DNA from: Methylibium sp.
GTDB lineage: Bacteria; Pseudomonadota; Gammaproteobacteria; Burkholderiales; Burkholderiaceae_C
Length of the DNA: 64,000 nucleotides
Assembly: GCF_013817345.1 (NCBI RefSeq)
Contig: NZ_JACDCW010000004.1
Coordinates: forward strand, 1-64,000
Direction: 5' to 3'
Positions 30,844-40,329 of the stretch are shown piece after piece. Under the pieces are notes generated by a model that did not search any database, was not told the origin of the DNA, and worked only from the letters and a program-made list of their open reading frames with translations. The stretch's first letter is position 1. The number at the start of each line of letters is the position of its first letter. The position numbers and the translations under genes are program-made.

Positions 30844-31648
30844 GCCCCTGATCACACTGGAAGGCGTTGGCCTGAGTTATGGCGCCCATGTGGCCTTGCG
30901 CAGCATCGATCTGAGCATTGCCGCCGGCGAATGCGTCGCCCTTGTCGGCGCGAACGGTTCGGGCAAGAGCACCTTGCTGCGTGTCTTGCATGGGCTGTTG
31001 AAGCCCAATGTCGGACTTCGTCGGGAAGGGGCGGTGTCGGCCGGCGGCGTCCGGCTCCGGGAGTCAGCGGGACAGGCGAGCGCTGGGATCGCGGGCAGAG
31101 CGGCCGCTGCGCCGCGGAGCGTGATCCTGGGCGCCGCCGAGCCCCGTCGCGCGGTTCGGTTCGCAATGCTGTTCCAGCGTCCCTTCCTGTTGCGCCTTTC
31201 GGTTCAGGGCAACGTGCGCTTGGGTCTGTGGCTGGCGGGCGTGCGCGGCGCGAATGGGCGCGCGCGATGTGCCGAGGCCCTGCACCGGGTCGGCCTCGTG
31301 TCCGAGGCGCGGCGTCCCGCCCGCGCGCTGTCGGGCGGGCAACAACAGCGCCTCGCGCTGGCACGCGCTTGGGCGCTGCAGCCCGACGTGCTGCTGGTCG
31401 ACGAGCCGACTGCGAGTCTCGATCCGAGTGCCAGGCGGGAGGTGGAGGCCCTGCTTGCAGAGTTTGCCGCGCATGGCATGACGCTCCTCATCGCCTCTCA
31501 CAACCTCGGCCAGGTCAAGCGTCTGGCGGGGCGCGTTATCTACCTCGAGCATGGCCGCGTGCTGGCCGATCTTTCCGCGGCGCAGTTCTTCGACGGCGAG
31601 GTGCCGCCGGAAGCTCGTTTGTTCCTCAAGGGCGAACTGCCGTGGTGA
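30836..31648 (+). CDS. tupC: ABC transporter ATP-binding protein, tungstate (TupC)-like
   Basis: Walker A GANGSGKST, LSGGQQQRLALARA, Walker B VLLVDEPTASLD; GTG start overlaps the permease. Confidence 0.82.
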   Translation: MAEPLITLEGVGLSYGAHVALRSIDLSIAAGECVALVGANGSGKSTLLRVLHGLLKPNVGLRREGAVSAGGVRLRESAGQASAGIAGRAAAAPRSVILGAAEPRRAVRFAMLFQRPFLLRLSVQGNVRLGLWLAGVRGANGRARCAEALHRVGLVSEARRPARALSGGQQQRLALARAWALQPDVLLVDEPTASLDPSARREVEALLAEFAAHGMTLLIASHNLGQVKRLAGRVIYLEHGRVLADLSAAQFFDGEVPPEARLFLKGELPW

Positions 31649-31756
31649 GCGGCTTCGAAGTTAGATGGAGCCGCGAACCCGACCGGTGAGTGCTCCACGT
31701 TTTTTGCTCGCCGGTCTCCGCCGTACGGCATGCCGCGCTGCGCCGCGCAGTGTTGC

Positions 31757-32992
31757 CTAGAGCGGCTCCAGCCCGAGCGGGCGGCTTTCTGCGAACACGG
31801 TGTTGCCGTTGCGTTGATGTGCCTGGACGGCGCGCCGCCGCCCCTGGCGCTTGGCCTCGTACAGGGCCAAGTCGGCGCGGTGCTGCGCTGACTCGAGTGT
31901 TTCGCCGGCGGTGACGTCGACCACACCGAAGCTCAGGCTCAGGTGAAGCGGGATGCGCCCGCTGCGGTGCTCTTCGTCGATGCGGGTCGTCACGCGGTCG
32001 GCGACCAGCAAGGCTTCATCGACGTTGGTGCCGGGCAGCAACAGCATGAACTCGTCGCCACCGACGCGGCCGAGCACGTCGTGCGTGCGCAGCGTTTCGC
32101 GCGTGCAGCGCGCCACCAGCCGCAAGGCCTCGTCGCCGAGAGCGTGGCCGAGGCTGTCGTTGATGCGCTTGAAATGGTCGATGTCGAACAGCATCAGGAC
32201 CGCACGTGCCGCGGCGCCGCCGATGGCCGCACCGGCCAGTTCCTCGAAATGGCGGCGGTTGGGCACCTGGGTCAGCATGTCGATGTCGGCGAGTATGCGG
32301 AGCTGGCGCTGCGTTTCGCGCAGGTCGCGTTCCGTGCGCTCGTGGGTCAGCACAAGACACAGGTGCACGGTGAACAACATCGCCACCATGGTCGAAAGGA
32401 CCACCCAGGGTGTCAGCAGAGTATGTCCCGGCACAGCGATTGCGCCCGTGATCAGCGGCTGCGCTGCGGCCAGCAGCGGCACCAGCGCCTGAGCGATCAT
32501 CACCAGGGCCAGCGCCTTGAGCGTGCGGCTGCCGCCGAAGTCCTCCAGTCGTGCAATGAACCAGGCGGCATACGAGTGCAAGGCCAGCAAGGCTGTCGCG
32601 AACGTGATCGAGCGCCCAAGCTGGAAGGCCGGGCTGGCCCAGGCCGCCAACCAGGGCAGGTAGCACAGGCTCAGAGTCAGCAGGTCCACGGCGACCGATG
32701 CAGGCAGGCGGTCCCGGTTGTAGAAGCGCCGCAGGCCGGTCACGACCAGCACGGGCCACGCCAGCACGAGCAGGTTGGCACCGACCACTGCACCCGGCCA
32801 AACCGGTCGCAGCCACTGCAACGCGCCGCCGGCCGCCGCGAGCCACATCGCCGCCACCCACCATCCATAGCCTCGGTACACGCGCTGGTTGGCGCCGAAA
32901 AAACTCATGAGGGCGGCGGCCGAGCCCATCACCAGCACCGACAGCATCAGGACGGTGGGGAAATGGACGGTGAACGAATCGCCAGCAAACAT
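31757..32992 (-). CDS. Diguanylate cyclase with N-terminal multi-TM sensor
   Basis: VGGDEFMLLLPG with upstream RTHD (I-site, five residues before GGDEF); N-terminal hydrophobic segments. Confidence 0.94.
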   Translation of the reverse strand: MFAGDSFTVHFPTVLMLSVLVMGSAAALMSFFGANQRVYRGYGWWVAAMWLAAAGGALQWLRPVWPGAVVGANLLVLAWPVLVVTGLRRFYNRDRLPASVAVDLLTLSLCYLPWLAAWASPAFQLGRSITFATALLALHSYAAWFIARLEDFGGSRTLKALALVMIAQALVPLLAAAQPLITGAIAVPGHTLLTPWVVLSTMVAMLFTVHLCLVLTHERTERDLRETQRQLRILADIDMLTQVPNRRHFEELAGAAIGGAAARAVLMLFDIDHFKRINDSLGHALGDEALRLVARCTRETLRTHDVLGRVGGDEFMLLLPGTNVDEALLVADRVTTRIDEEHRSGRIPLHLSLSFGVVDVTAGETLESAQHRADLALYEAKRQGRRRAVQAHQRNGNTVFAESRPLGLEPL

Positions 32993-33043
32993 CGGTGCCT
33001 CTTCGAGTGCCGAAGGATTCTTGCAGAGGGAATCTTTTCGAAT

Positions 33044-33060
33044 CCTCCCCCAAGAGGGGG
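33044..33060. repeat. Short palindromic intergenic repeat (cctcccccaagaggggg)
   Basis: Hairpin ccccc-aaga-ggggg type in the intergenic region between divergent genes. Confidence 0.5.
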
Positions 33061-33151
33061 TGGCGGCTGCTGAAGTCGGCCCGGTGCCGCAGCGGTCAAA
33101 CGCTAGCATGGGCCTCGTGCGATGAACGTTTGCTCACAGGAGGGCTGGGAG

Positions 33152-33967
33152 ATGGCGATGGATGTGGTCGATTACGAGATCAAGGGCGCAGAAATGCAGT
33201 TCGTGGAGATCGAACTCGATCCCGGCGAGGCGGCTATCGGCGAAGCGGGCAGCTTGATGTTCATGGACGCCGGCATCGGCATGGACACGGTATTCGGCGA
33301 CGCTTCGGCGCAACAAGCAGGCTTGTTCGGCAAGTTGCTGGGTGCCGGCAAGCGCTTGGTGACTGGCGAATCGTTGTTCACCACGGTCTATACCAATCAA
33401 GCCACGGTAAAGCAGCGTGTCGCGTTTGCCGCGCCTTACCCGGGCAAGATTCTGGCGATGGATCTGCACCGTCTGGGCGGCAGCCTGATCTGCCAGAAGG
33501 ATGCCTTCCTGTGCGCTGCTCGCGGCGTGAGTCTGGGCATTGCCTTTCAGCGCCGGCTGTCGGCCGGCTTCTTCGGCGGCGAGGGCTTCATCATGCAAAA
33601 GCTCGACGGCGACGGCCTGGCTTTCGTGCATGCCGGCGGCACCGTGCTCAAGCGCGAGCTGCAGGCGGGCGAAACGCTGCTGATCGATACCGGCTGCGTG
33701 GTCGCCTATTTGCCGACGGTGGCCTTCGAGGTCCAGTACGTCGGGAAGATCAAGACCGCGTTGTTCGGCGGGGAGGGCCTGTTCCTGGCGAAGGTCACCG
33801 GCCCGGGTAGCGTATGGCTGCAAAGCCTGCCGTTCTCGCGGCTGGCATCGCGCGTGTTCGCCGCCGCGCCGCAAACAGGAGGCGGCGGCCGGGGCGAAGG
33901 TTCGGTGCTGGGCGGCTTCGGCGCGGGCGGGCTGCTGGGCGGCGTTCTCGGCGGCGACAGGCAATAG
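33152..33967 (+). CDS. AIM24/TIGR00266-family protein
   Basis: YEIKGAEMQFVEIELDPGEAAIGEAGSLMFMD...GGSLICQKDAFLCAARGVSLGIAFQRRLSAGFFGGEGFIMQKLDG. Confidence 0.93.
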   Translation: MAMDVVDYEIKGAEMQFVEIELDPGEAAIGEAGSLMFMDAGIGMDTVFGDASAQQAGLFGKLLGAGKRLVTGESLFTTVYTNQATVKQRVAFAAPYPGKILAMDLHRLGGSLICQKDAFLCAARGVSLGIAFQRRLSAGFFGGEGFIMQKLDGDGLAFVHAGGTVLKRELQAGETLLIDTGCVVAYLPTVAFEVQYVGKIKTALFGGEGLFLAKVTGPGSVWLQSLPFSRLASRVFAAAPQTGGGGRGEGSVLGGFGAGGLLGGVLGGDRQ

Positions 33968-34051
33968 CAGCACGCCGACCCGGGAAACAGTCTGCGTGCG
34001 GGCGGATTGTTCTGGCGGCGACGGATCAGCGCAGGCCGATGTTGTTGCCGG

Positions 34052-35920
34052 TCAGCCGAGTGCCTGCGTACGCGCCTGAAGCCAAGCCAGTACCTCTCCT
34101 TCGACAAGCGGTGAAAGCCGCTCCCTCACCACGGCGTGGTAATCGTTCAGCCACTCCACTTCGTCGCTGCGCAACAGCGAACGCTCGATGCAGCGCGTGT
34201 CGATCGGGCACAGCGTCAGCGTCTCGAAGCGCAGGAACTCGCCGAACTCGTCGCTCGGCGCCGGCACGGTCAGCACGAGGTTCTCGATCCGCACGCCCCA
34301 GCGGCCGGGGCGGTACAGGCCCGGCTCGACCGAGGTGATCATCCCGGGCTGCATTGCCATCTCGGGCGTGACCACCGCCTTGCTGATGCTCTGCGGTCCC
34401 TCGTGCACATTGAGGAAATAGCCGACGCCGTGTCCGGTGCCGTGCCCGAATTCGCAGCTGGCGGCCCACAGCGGCGCGCGCGCGATCGCATCGAGCATCG
34501 GCCCGGGCGTGCCGAGGGGAAAGCGGGCTTGGGACAACGCGATCGTGCCCTTGAGCACCAGCGTGTAGTCGCGCTTCATGGCCGCGCTGGGCATGCCGAT
34601 GGGCCAGACGCGCGTGACGTCGGTCGTGCCGCCGAGGTACTGCGCGCCCGAGTCGATCAGTAGCAGACCGTTGGCCTCCACGCCGCCCTGGCGCGAGATG
34701 TGCGCGGGTGCTTTCTCGGTGGCGCGGTAATGCGGCATCGCGCCGTTCGCGTTGAAGCCGGCGATGACCGGAAAACTCAGGCCGACATAGCCGGGCTGCC
34801 TGGCGCGCTCGGCGCTCAGCCGCTGTGCGACCGTCAATTCGGTGATCGCCTCATGGCCCAGTGCGCGCTCGAACCAGGCATAAAAGGTGCACATCGCCGC
34901 ACCGTCGTGCGCCATGGCTTCGCGCACGAAGGCGGCCTCGGCATCGTTCTTGCGGCTCTTGAAGAGCGTCGTCGGATTGATCGACTCGATCAGGTGCACG
35001 CCGTGGGCGACGGACTCTCGCAAGGCGAGCGTCACGCGCTTCGGATCGATGAGCAGCGTGCTGCCGGCGGGCAAGGCGGCGAGCGCCGGGCGGGCCTGTT
35101 CGTAGGGCCGCAGGCGCACGCCGTCAGCGGCCAAGGTCGCGGCCAGCGCCGAATCGACCTTGCCTGCACCGACGAAAAGCTGCGCCTCGCCATCGCGCTC
35201 GACCATCGCGTGCGCCAAAAATACCGGGTTGTATTCGACGTCGGCGCCGCGCAGATTGAAGAGCCAGGCGATGTCGTCGAGGGTCGAGATCAGGTGATGC
35301 GTGGCGCCCTGCCTGGCCATGGCTTCGCGCAGGCGAGAGAGCTTGGCATTTCGCGCGGTGGCTGCATGCGGTGCGAGGTGTTCGTACAGCGCCGCGGCGG
35401 GCAGGGCAGGGCGTTCAGGCCAAGCGCCTGCGAGCGGATCCTCGCCGGTGTGCAACGCGATGCCGGCGGCCGCCAGCGTGCTGCTCAGTTGCTCGGCGGC
35501 GGCCAGACCGAGCACCGCGCCGTCAACCGCGACCGTGCCACCCGATGCAAGCTGCGAAATCAGCCAATGCACGTGCGCATTCGACTGCGCCGTGGCGATC
35601 TTCACCAGCTCGATCCCGCTGCCGATCAGCTCGGCCTCGGCCTGTTCCCAGTAGCGGCTGTCGGCGAACAGGGCCGCGCGGCTGTCGGCCAGCACGGCCA
35701 GCGTGCCCATCGACCCGGTGAAGCCGGAGAACCATTCACGAGCCTGCCAGTGACCCGGCAGGTACTCGGAGAGATGCGGATCGCTCGACGGCAGCAGCAC
35801 CGCGTCGAATCCCTTCGCGCGCATCGCCTCGCGCAGTCGCTCGAGGCGCAGGCGGATCGCTGAGAGGCGGGTGTCCAAAGCGCTTCTCCTTGCTGGCTGA
35901 AAAGCGGCGCGGCGGTGCAT
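34052..35920 (-). CDS. Xaa-Pro aminopeptidase (M24, three-domain type)
   Basis: GFDAVLLPSSDPHLSEYLPGHWQAREWFSGFTGSMGTL; metal site LLIDSGAQYLGGTTDVTR, GHGTGHGVGYFLNVHEGP. Confidence 0.94.
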   Translation of the reverse strand: MHRRAAFQPARRSALDTRLSAIRLRLERLREAMRAKGFDAVLLPSSDPHLSEYLPGHWQAREWFSGFTGSMGTLAVLADSRAALFADSRYWEQAEAELIGSGIELVKIATAQSNAHVHWLISQLASGGTVAVDGAVLGLAAAEQLSSTLAAAGIALHTGEDPLAGAWPERPALPAAALYEHLAPHAATARNAKLSRLREAMARQGATHHLISTLDDIAWLFNLRGADVEYNPVFLAHAMVERDGEAQLFVGAGKVDSALAATLAADGVRLRPYEQARPALAALPAGSTLLIDPKRVTLALRESVAHGVHLIESINPTTLFKSRKNDAEAAFVREAMAHDGAAMCTFYAWFERALGHEAITELTVAQRLSAERARQPGYVGLSFPVIAGFNANGAMPHYRATEKAPAHISRQGGVEANGLLLIDSGAQYLGGTTDVTRVWPIGMPSAAMKRDYTLVLKGTIALSQARFPLGTPGPMLDAIARAPLWAASCEFGHGTGHGVGYFLNVHEGPQSISKAVVTPEMAMQPGMITSVEPGLYRPGRWGVRIENLVLTVPAPSDEFGEFLRFETLTLCPIDTRCIERSLLRSDEVEWLNDYHAVVRERLSPLVEGEVLAWLQARTQALG

Positions 35921-35971
35921 ATGCCGACCGCGCCGGGCGACGCGGCTGCACCGCCGATCGCTGCCGCAATT

Positions 35972-37372
35972 TTAGGCGCTGCGCTCGGCGGTGGGGCGGG
36001 GCGCCAAGTCCGGGTCGGCCACCACGCGGGCCTGACGCTCGAAGCTGAAATAGGCCCACGCCCAATCGGTCAGCACCACCATCCGGTTGCGAAAGCCGAT
36101 CAGGAAGTAGATGTGCACGAACAGCCAGAACAGCCAGGCCAGACCGCCGCTGAACTGCACAGGGCCGAGCACCGGCATGTCGACCGCCGCAACGGCTGCC
36201 CGCCGTCCGATCGTGGCCAGCGAGCCGTAGTCGGCATAGCGAAACGGCTTCGTCGGCTCGCCCTGCAGGCGAGCGAGCAGGTTGTTGGCCGCTGTGCGGC
36301 CCATCTGCTTGGCGGCGGGGCTGACGCCCGGCACGGGCTGCGGCGTGCCGGTCTTGTCGGGGCTGGTGGCGGCCGCCAGATCGCCGACAACGAACACCTC
36401 GGGGTGGTCGTTCACGCTCAGGTCCGCATTGACCACCACGCGCCCGGCGCGATCGAGCACGCAGCCGGTGGTCGCAGCGAGAGAGGCGCCGAGCGGCGAA
36501 GCGGCCACACCGGCCGCCCACACCACGGTCTGCGCATCGAGCCTGCGGGTGCTGCCGTCGAGCGCCTCGTAAGTCAGCCCGTCGGCATCGATCGTGCTGA
36601 CCTTGGCGTTGGTCAGCACTTCCACTCCGAGCGAGCGCAGTTGCTCCAGCGCCTTCTGCGACAGCTTGTCGCTGAAAGCGCTGAGCACGCGCGGCCCGCC
36701 CTCGACCAGCACGACGCGCGTGCGCTTGGAGTCGATGCGGCGGAACTCCTCGGGCAGCGTGTGCTGCGCGATCTCGGCCAGCATGCCGGCCATCTCCACG
36801 CCGGTCGGTCCGGCGCCGACCACCGCGAAGGTCAGGCAGGCGTTGCGCCGCGCCATCTCGGCCTCGCGCTCCGCACGCTCGAAGGCCAGAAGCACGCGGC
36901 GTCGAATGTTGAAGGCATCGGCCAGCGTCTTGAGCCCCGGCGCGTGAGCCGCCCAGCCGTCGTTGCCGAAATAGCTGTGGGTGGCACCGGCGGCGACGAT
37001 GAGGTAGTCGTAGTCGATGCGCTCCGGGCCGCCGTCGGCCATGCCGCGATCTTCGAGCAGCACGCTTCTCGCGCTGGCGTCGATGCGGCTCACCTCGCCG
37101 AGCAGGATGGTGAGGTTGCCGCGCCGCATCTCGCTGCGCAGGATGTGGCGTATCGGCCCCGAGATGGCCGGTGCGGACAGCCCCGCGGTGGCCACCTGGT
37201 ACAGCAGCGGCTGGAACAGGTGATGGTTGGTGCGGTCGATCAGCGTGATCTCGACGGCCGCCTTGGACAACACGCGCACCGCCTCGATGCCGCCAAAGCC
37301 GCAACCGACGATGACGACACGAGGCTTGGAGGGCGCGGCGGACGAGGAAGTGGCAGGCGAAGGTGTGGTCAT
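35972..37372 (-). CDS. Type II NADH dehydrogenase / FAD-dependent oxidoreductase
   Basis: RVVIVGCGFGGIEAVRVL, FAVVGAGPTGVEMAGMLAE, VFVVGDLAA; C-terminal amphipathic/TM region. Confidence 0.93.
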   Translation of the reverse strand: MTTPSPATSSSAAPSKPRVVIVGCGFGGIEAVRVLSKAAVEITLIDRTNHHLFQPLLYQVATAGLSAPAISGPIRHILRSEMRRGNLTILLGEVSRIDASARSVLLEDRGMADGGPERIDYDYLIVAAGATHSYFGNDGWAAHAPGLKTLADAFNIRRRVLLAFERAEREAEMARRNACLTFAVVGAGPTGVEMAGMLAEIAQHTLPEEFRRIDSKRTRVVLVEGGPRVLSAFSDKLSQKALEQLRSLGVEVLTNAKVSTIDADGLTYEALDGSTRRLDAQTVVWAAGVAASPLGASLAATTGCVLDRAGRVVVNADLSVNDHPEVFVVGDLAAATSPDKTGTPQPVPGVSPAAKQMGRTAANNLLARLQGEPTKPFRYADYGSLATIGRRAAVAAVDMPVLGPVQFSGGLAWLFWLFVHIYFLIGFRNRMVVLTDWAWAYFSFERQARVVADPDLAPRPTAERSA

Positions 37373-38742
37373 GAGGCCGTCGGGTTGAGAGTTTGGGCGC
37401 CCAGTGCGCGCAGTTTCTTGCGCACCAGGTCGATGTGGCTGCGCAGCGCGTACAGCTCGTCGGCATGCGAGAGCGGCACCTGCAGCTGCTTGACCCTGGA
37501 GTCGAGTTCGTCGAGGTCGTTCATGAGCGGCTGCGCGCCCTGCGGGCCGTCGGCGAGGCCTTCCTCGATCTGGCGCAGCCGCGCATACCAGCGGAACACG
37601 CGCGAGCGAACCCGCAATTCGTAAAGCGGTGGCAGTACGCGCGAGAGCGGAATCAGCACCACGATCACGCCGGCCAGCACCACCCACATGCGGTCGATCA
37701 GGTTGGCCAGCCAGAACGGCAGGTAGCGCTGAAGGAAAGGCGGGCCCGACTGGAAAAAGCGCTCGGCCTCTTTGGCCAGCGGCAGCTCGCTGCCGAGCAG
37801 GCTCGGGAACTCACCCCGCCTTTGGAACCAGCCGGCACCGCTGTGGATGGCGCTTGCCGCCTGCACGAAAAGCTGCTGCAGGGCCGGGTGAGCGTCTTCG
37901 CGCGCGACGAGCATCGCGGTGGGTGCGAGCAGGCGGATGTCTTGCGCCGGCACGTCTTCGCCGAGCTTGACCACGCCGCGCGGCAGCAGCACGGGCGAGA
38001 CGACGGGCAGGCGCCGCGAATAGGCCTCGGCCTGGGCGAAATCCATCAACCCGATGCCGGGTGTGAGCAGCAGCATCTGCACCAGGGGCGACTCCGGCGC
38101 CGAGGTGTAGACGAGCGCATCGGTATCGCCCGCGAACAGGCTCACCACGGCCGGCGTGTTGCCCAGGCGCTGCACGACCAGATCTTCCGGCGCTAGGCCG
38201 TTGGCGTCGAACAGCCGCAGCATCAGGTTGGTCACGCCGCTGCCGGGGGCGCCGATGTTCACGCGCCAGCCCTTCAGTTGAGCCAGGCTTTCGAGTTGCT
38301 CTCTGCCGAGCTTTTGCTTCGCAGCGGCCTCGCGATAGAACAACCACACCGGCTCGTAGAACAGGCTGCCAAGCGACATTAGATCCGGCGGTGGCCCCTC
38401 GTCGTTGCGCCGCAGCCGGCCGGCGCCGCCTTGCACGAAGGCGAAATCGACGCCCGATTCCGGATCCTGCAGCAGCTTGAGGTTCTCCGAAGAACCCTGT
38501 GTCGGACGCAGTTCCACTTCGATGCCGAAGCGCTGCAGATGGGCCTTGTAGCGCTGGCCGAACTCGGCATAGGCGCCTTGTTCGGGGCCCGTGGCCAGCG
38601 TGACTTTCGTCGGTGGCGTGGGGTCGAGCGCCCAGTAGGCCAGCACCAGCAGGGCCAGCGCGATCAGCACGAAAGGACCGCCCGTGACGAGCAGGTCGCG
38701 CGTATTGATCAGGGTGTCGCGGAACTTCGGCAAACGGGGCAT
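37369..38742 (-). CDS. TAXI-family TRAP-type solute-binding protein with C-terminal TM and cytoplasmic tail
   Basis: VTLATGPEQGAYAEFGQRYKAHLQRFGIEVELRPTQGSSENLKLLQ...; TM WVVLAGVIVVLIPLSRVLPPLYEL near C-terminus. Confidence 0.88.
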   Translation of the reverse strand: MPRLPKFRDTLINTRDLLVTGGPFVLIALALLVLAYWALDPTPPTKVTLATGPEQGAYAEFGQRYKAHLQRFGIEVELRPTQGSSENLKLLQDPESGVDFAFVQGGAGRLRRNDEGPPPDLMSLGSLFYEPVWLFYREAAAKQKLGREQLESLAQLKGWRVNIGAPGSGVTNLMLRLFDANGLAPEDLVVQRLGNTPAVVSLFAGDTDALVYTSAPESPLVQMLLLTPGIGLMDFAQAEAYSRRLPVVSPVLLPRGVVKLGEDVPAQDIRLLAPTAMLVAREDAHPALQQLFVQAASAIHSGAGWFQRRGEFPSLLGSELPLAKEAERFFQSGPPFLQRYLPFWLANLIDRMWVVLAGVIVVLIPLSRVLPPLYELRVRSRVFRWYARLRQIEEGLADGPQGAQPLMNDLDELDSRVKQLQVPLSHADELYALRSHIDLVRKKLRALGAQTLNPTAS

Positions 38743-38797
38743 CGGCGGGGGCAATGACAGGAGGCGGCTCAGCGGTGATTCTCGTTCAGCGCCGCGA

Positions 38798-39691
38798 TCA
38801 CGCCCTTGCCCCGCTGCGCCGGCTGCGCCACAAGCTCTCGGCGCTGTAAAGCGCCAGTGCCGCCCATATCGCTCCGAACCCGATCGCGCGCCGCGCATCG
38901 AAGCGTTCGTCGAAGATCAGCACACCCAACAGCAATTGCAGGGTCGGCCCGATGTACTGCAGCAGGCCGAGCAGTGCGAACGGAATGCGCCGCGCACCGG
39001 CGGCAAACAGCAGCAGCGGTATCGCGGTAATCGGTCCGGCGGCGATTAGCAGCCATCGCGTGGCGCCGCCGCTGTCAGTGAACGCGGCCTGACCTTGCAG
39101 CGCGAGCCAGGCCAGCACGGCGAGCGCGATCGGCCCCAACATGAGCGTCTCCATGGCCAGCCCTTCGAGCGCACCGAGCGGCGCGGTCTTGCGCAGCAGG
39201 CCGTAGCCCGCGAACGACACCGCAATCGCCAGTGCGATCCAAGGCGGCGCGCCGGCTTGCACGGTGAGCCACGCGACACCCGCCGCAGCCAGCGCCACGG
39301 CCACCCACTGACCGCGCCGCAGTCGCTCGCCGAGAACGAGCGCGGCGAACAGCACGTTGACCAGCGGATTGATGAAATAACCCAGGCTCGCCTCGACAAT
39401 GCGGTCGCTGGACACCGCCCAGATGTAGAAAAACCAGTTGATCGCGATCAGCAGCGAACTGGCCGCGCAACTGCGCAGCACGCGCGGATCGCGCAGTGCC
39501 GCGCCGAGCCACGTCCAACGCCGTTGCGCGGCCAGCAATGCGGCCACGAAGAGCAGCGACCAGGTCACGCGGTGCGCCAGCAGCTCCAGCGGCGGCACTG
39601 CCTGCAGCGCCTTGAAGTACAGCGGGAAAAGTCCCCAGCATGCATAGGCGAGGCTGGCCTGCAGGATGCCGCGGTTGATGTTGGAGGGCAC
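38798..39691 (-). CDS. rarD: EamA-family transporter, RarD
   Basis: GILQASLAYACWGLFPLYFKALQAVPPLELLAHRVTWSLLFV...NWFFYIWAVSSDRIVEASLGYFINPLVNVL; GTG start. Confidence 0.92.
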   Translation of the reverse strand: MPSNINRGILQASLAYACWGLFPLYFKALQAVPPLELLAHRVTWSLLFVAALLAAQRRWTWLGAALRDPRVLRSCAASSLLIAINWFFYIWAVSSDRIVEASLGYFINPLVNVLFAALVLGERLRRGQWVAVALAAAGVAWLTVQAGAPPWIALAIAVSFAGYGLLRKTAPLGALEGLAMETLMLGPIALAVLAWLALQGQAAFTDSGGATRWLLIAAGPITAIPLLLFAAGARRIPFALLGLLQYIGPTLQLLLGVLIFDERFDARRAIGFGAIWAALALYSAESLWRSRRSGARA

Positions 39692-39738
39692 GGTGGTCGC
39701 GATGCGGGCCGGCTCGCATGCCGGCCGGGGCGGGGGTG

Positions 39739-40089
39739 TCAGTCCACGCCGAGCAGGTCGACTTCGAACAGCAGCGTCGCGTTCGGCGGGATCACGCCGC
39801 CGGCGCCGCGTGCGCCGTAGCCCAGCGCAGCGGGGATGACGAGTCGGCGCGACCCGCCGACCTGCATGCCGGCCACGCCTTCGTCCCAGCCCCGGATCAC
39901 CATGCCGGCGCCGAGCTCGAACTCGAAGGCTTGGCCGCGGTCCTTGCTGGAGTCGAACTTGGCGCCTGCCTTGCCGTCGTCGTAGAGCCAGCCGGTGTAG
40001 TGCACGCTGACCTTCTGCCCTGCAGCGGCGGTGGCGCCGCTGCCAACGGTGGTGTCTTCGTACTGCAAGCCCGAGGGAGTGGTGTGCAT
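39739..40089 (-). CDS. FKBP-type peptidyl-prolyl cis-trans isomerase
   Basis: VSVHYTGWLYDDGKAGAKFDSSKDRGQAFEFELGAGMVIRGWDEGVAGMQVGGSRRLVIPAALGYG. Confidence 0.96.
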   Translation of the reverse strand: MHTTPSGLQYEDTTVGSGATAAAGQKVSVHYTGWLYDDGKAGAKFDSSKDRGQAFEFELGAGMVIRGWDEGVAGMQVGGSRRLVIPAALGYGARGAGGVIPPNATLLFEVDLLGVD

Positions 40090-40329
40090 GGCAATCCTTT
40101 ATGGAATGAGAACGGGAATGGGTCGGGCAGCCAGCATAACGGCCGGCGCAAGCGTTGCCGTGCGGCCGTGGCCGTTGCGCTTCGTGGGAACACGGCGACA
40201 AGCGTGCAGTTCTCTGTGAGGTTCGACACGCTTCGTGCTGCGGTGGACGCGGCATCACGCCAGCGAGGCGCGTTGCGGCGTCCAATGCGGAACTGAAACT
40301 GTTTGTCACGTTTGCCCGTCCTGCCTGGA

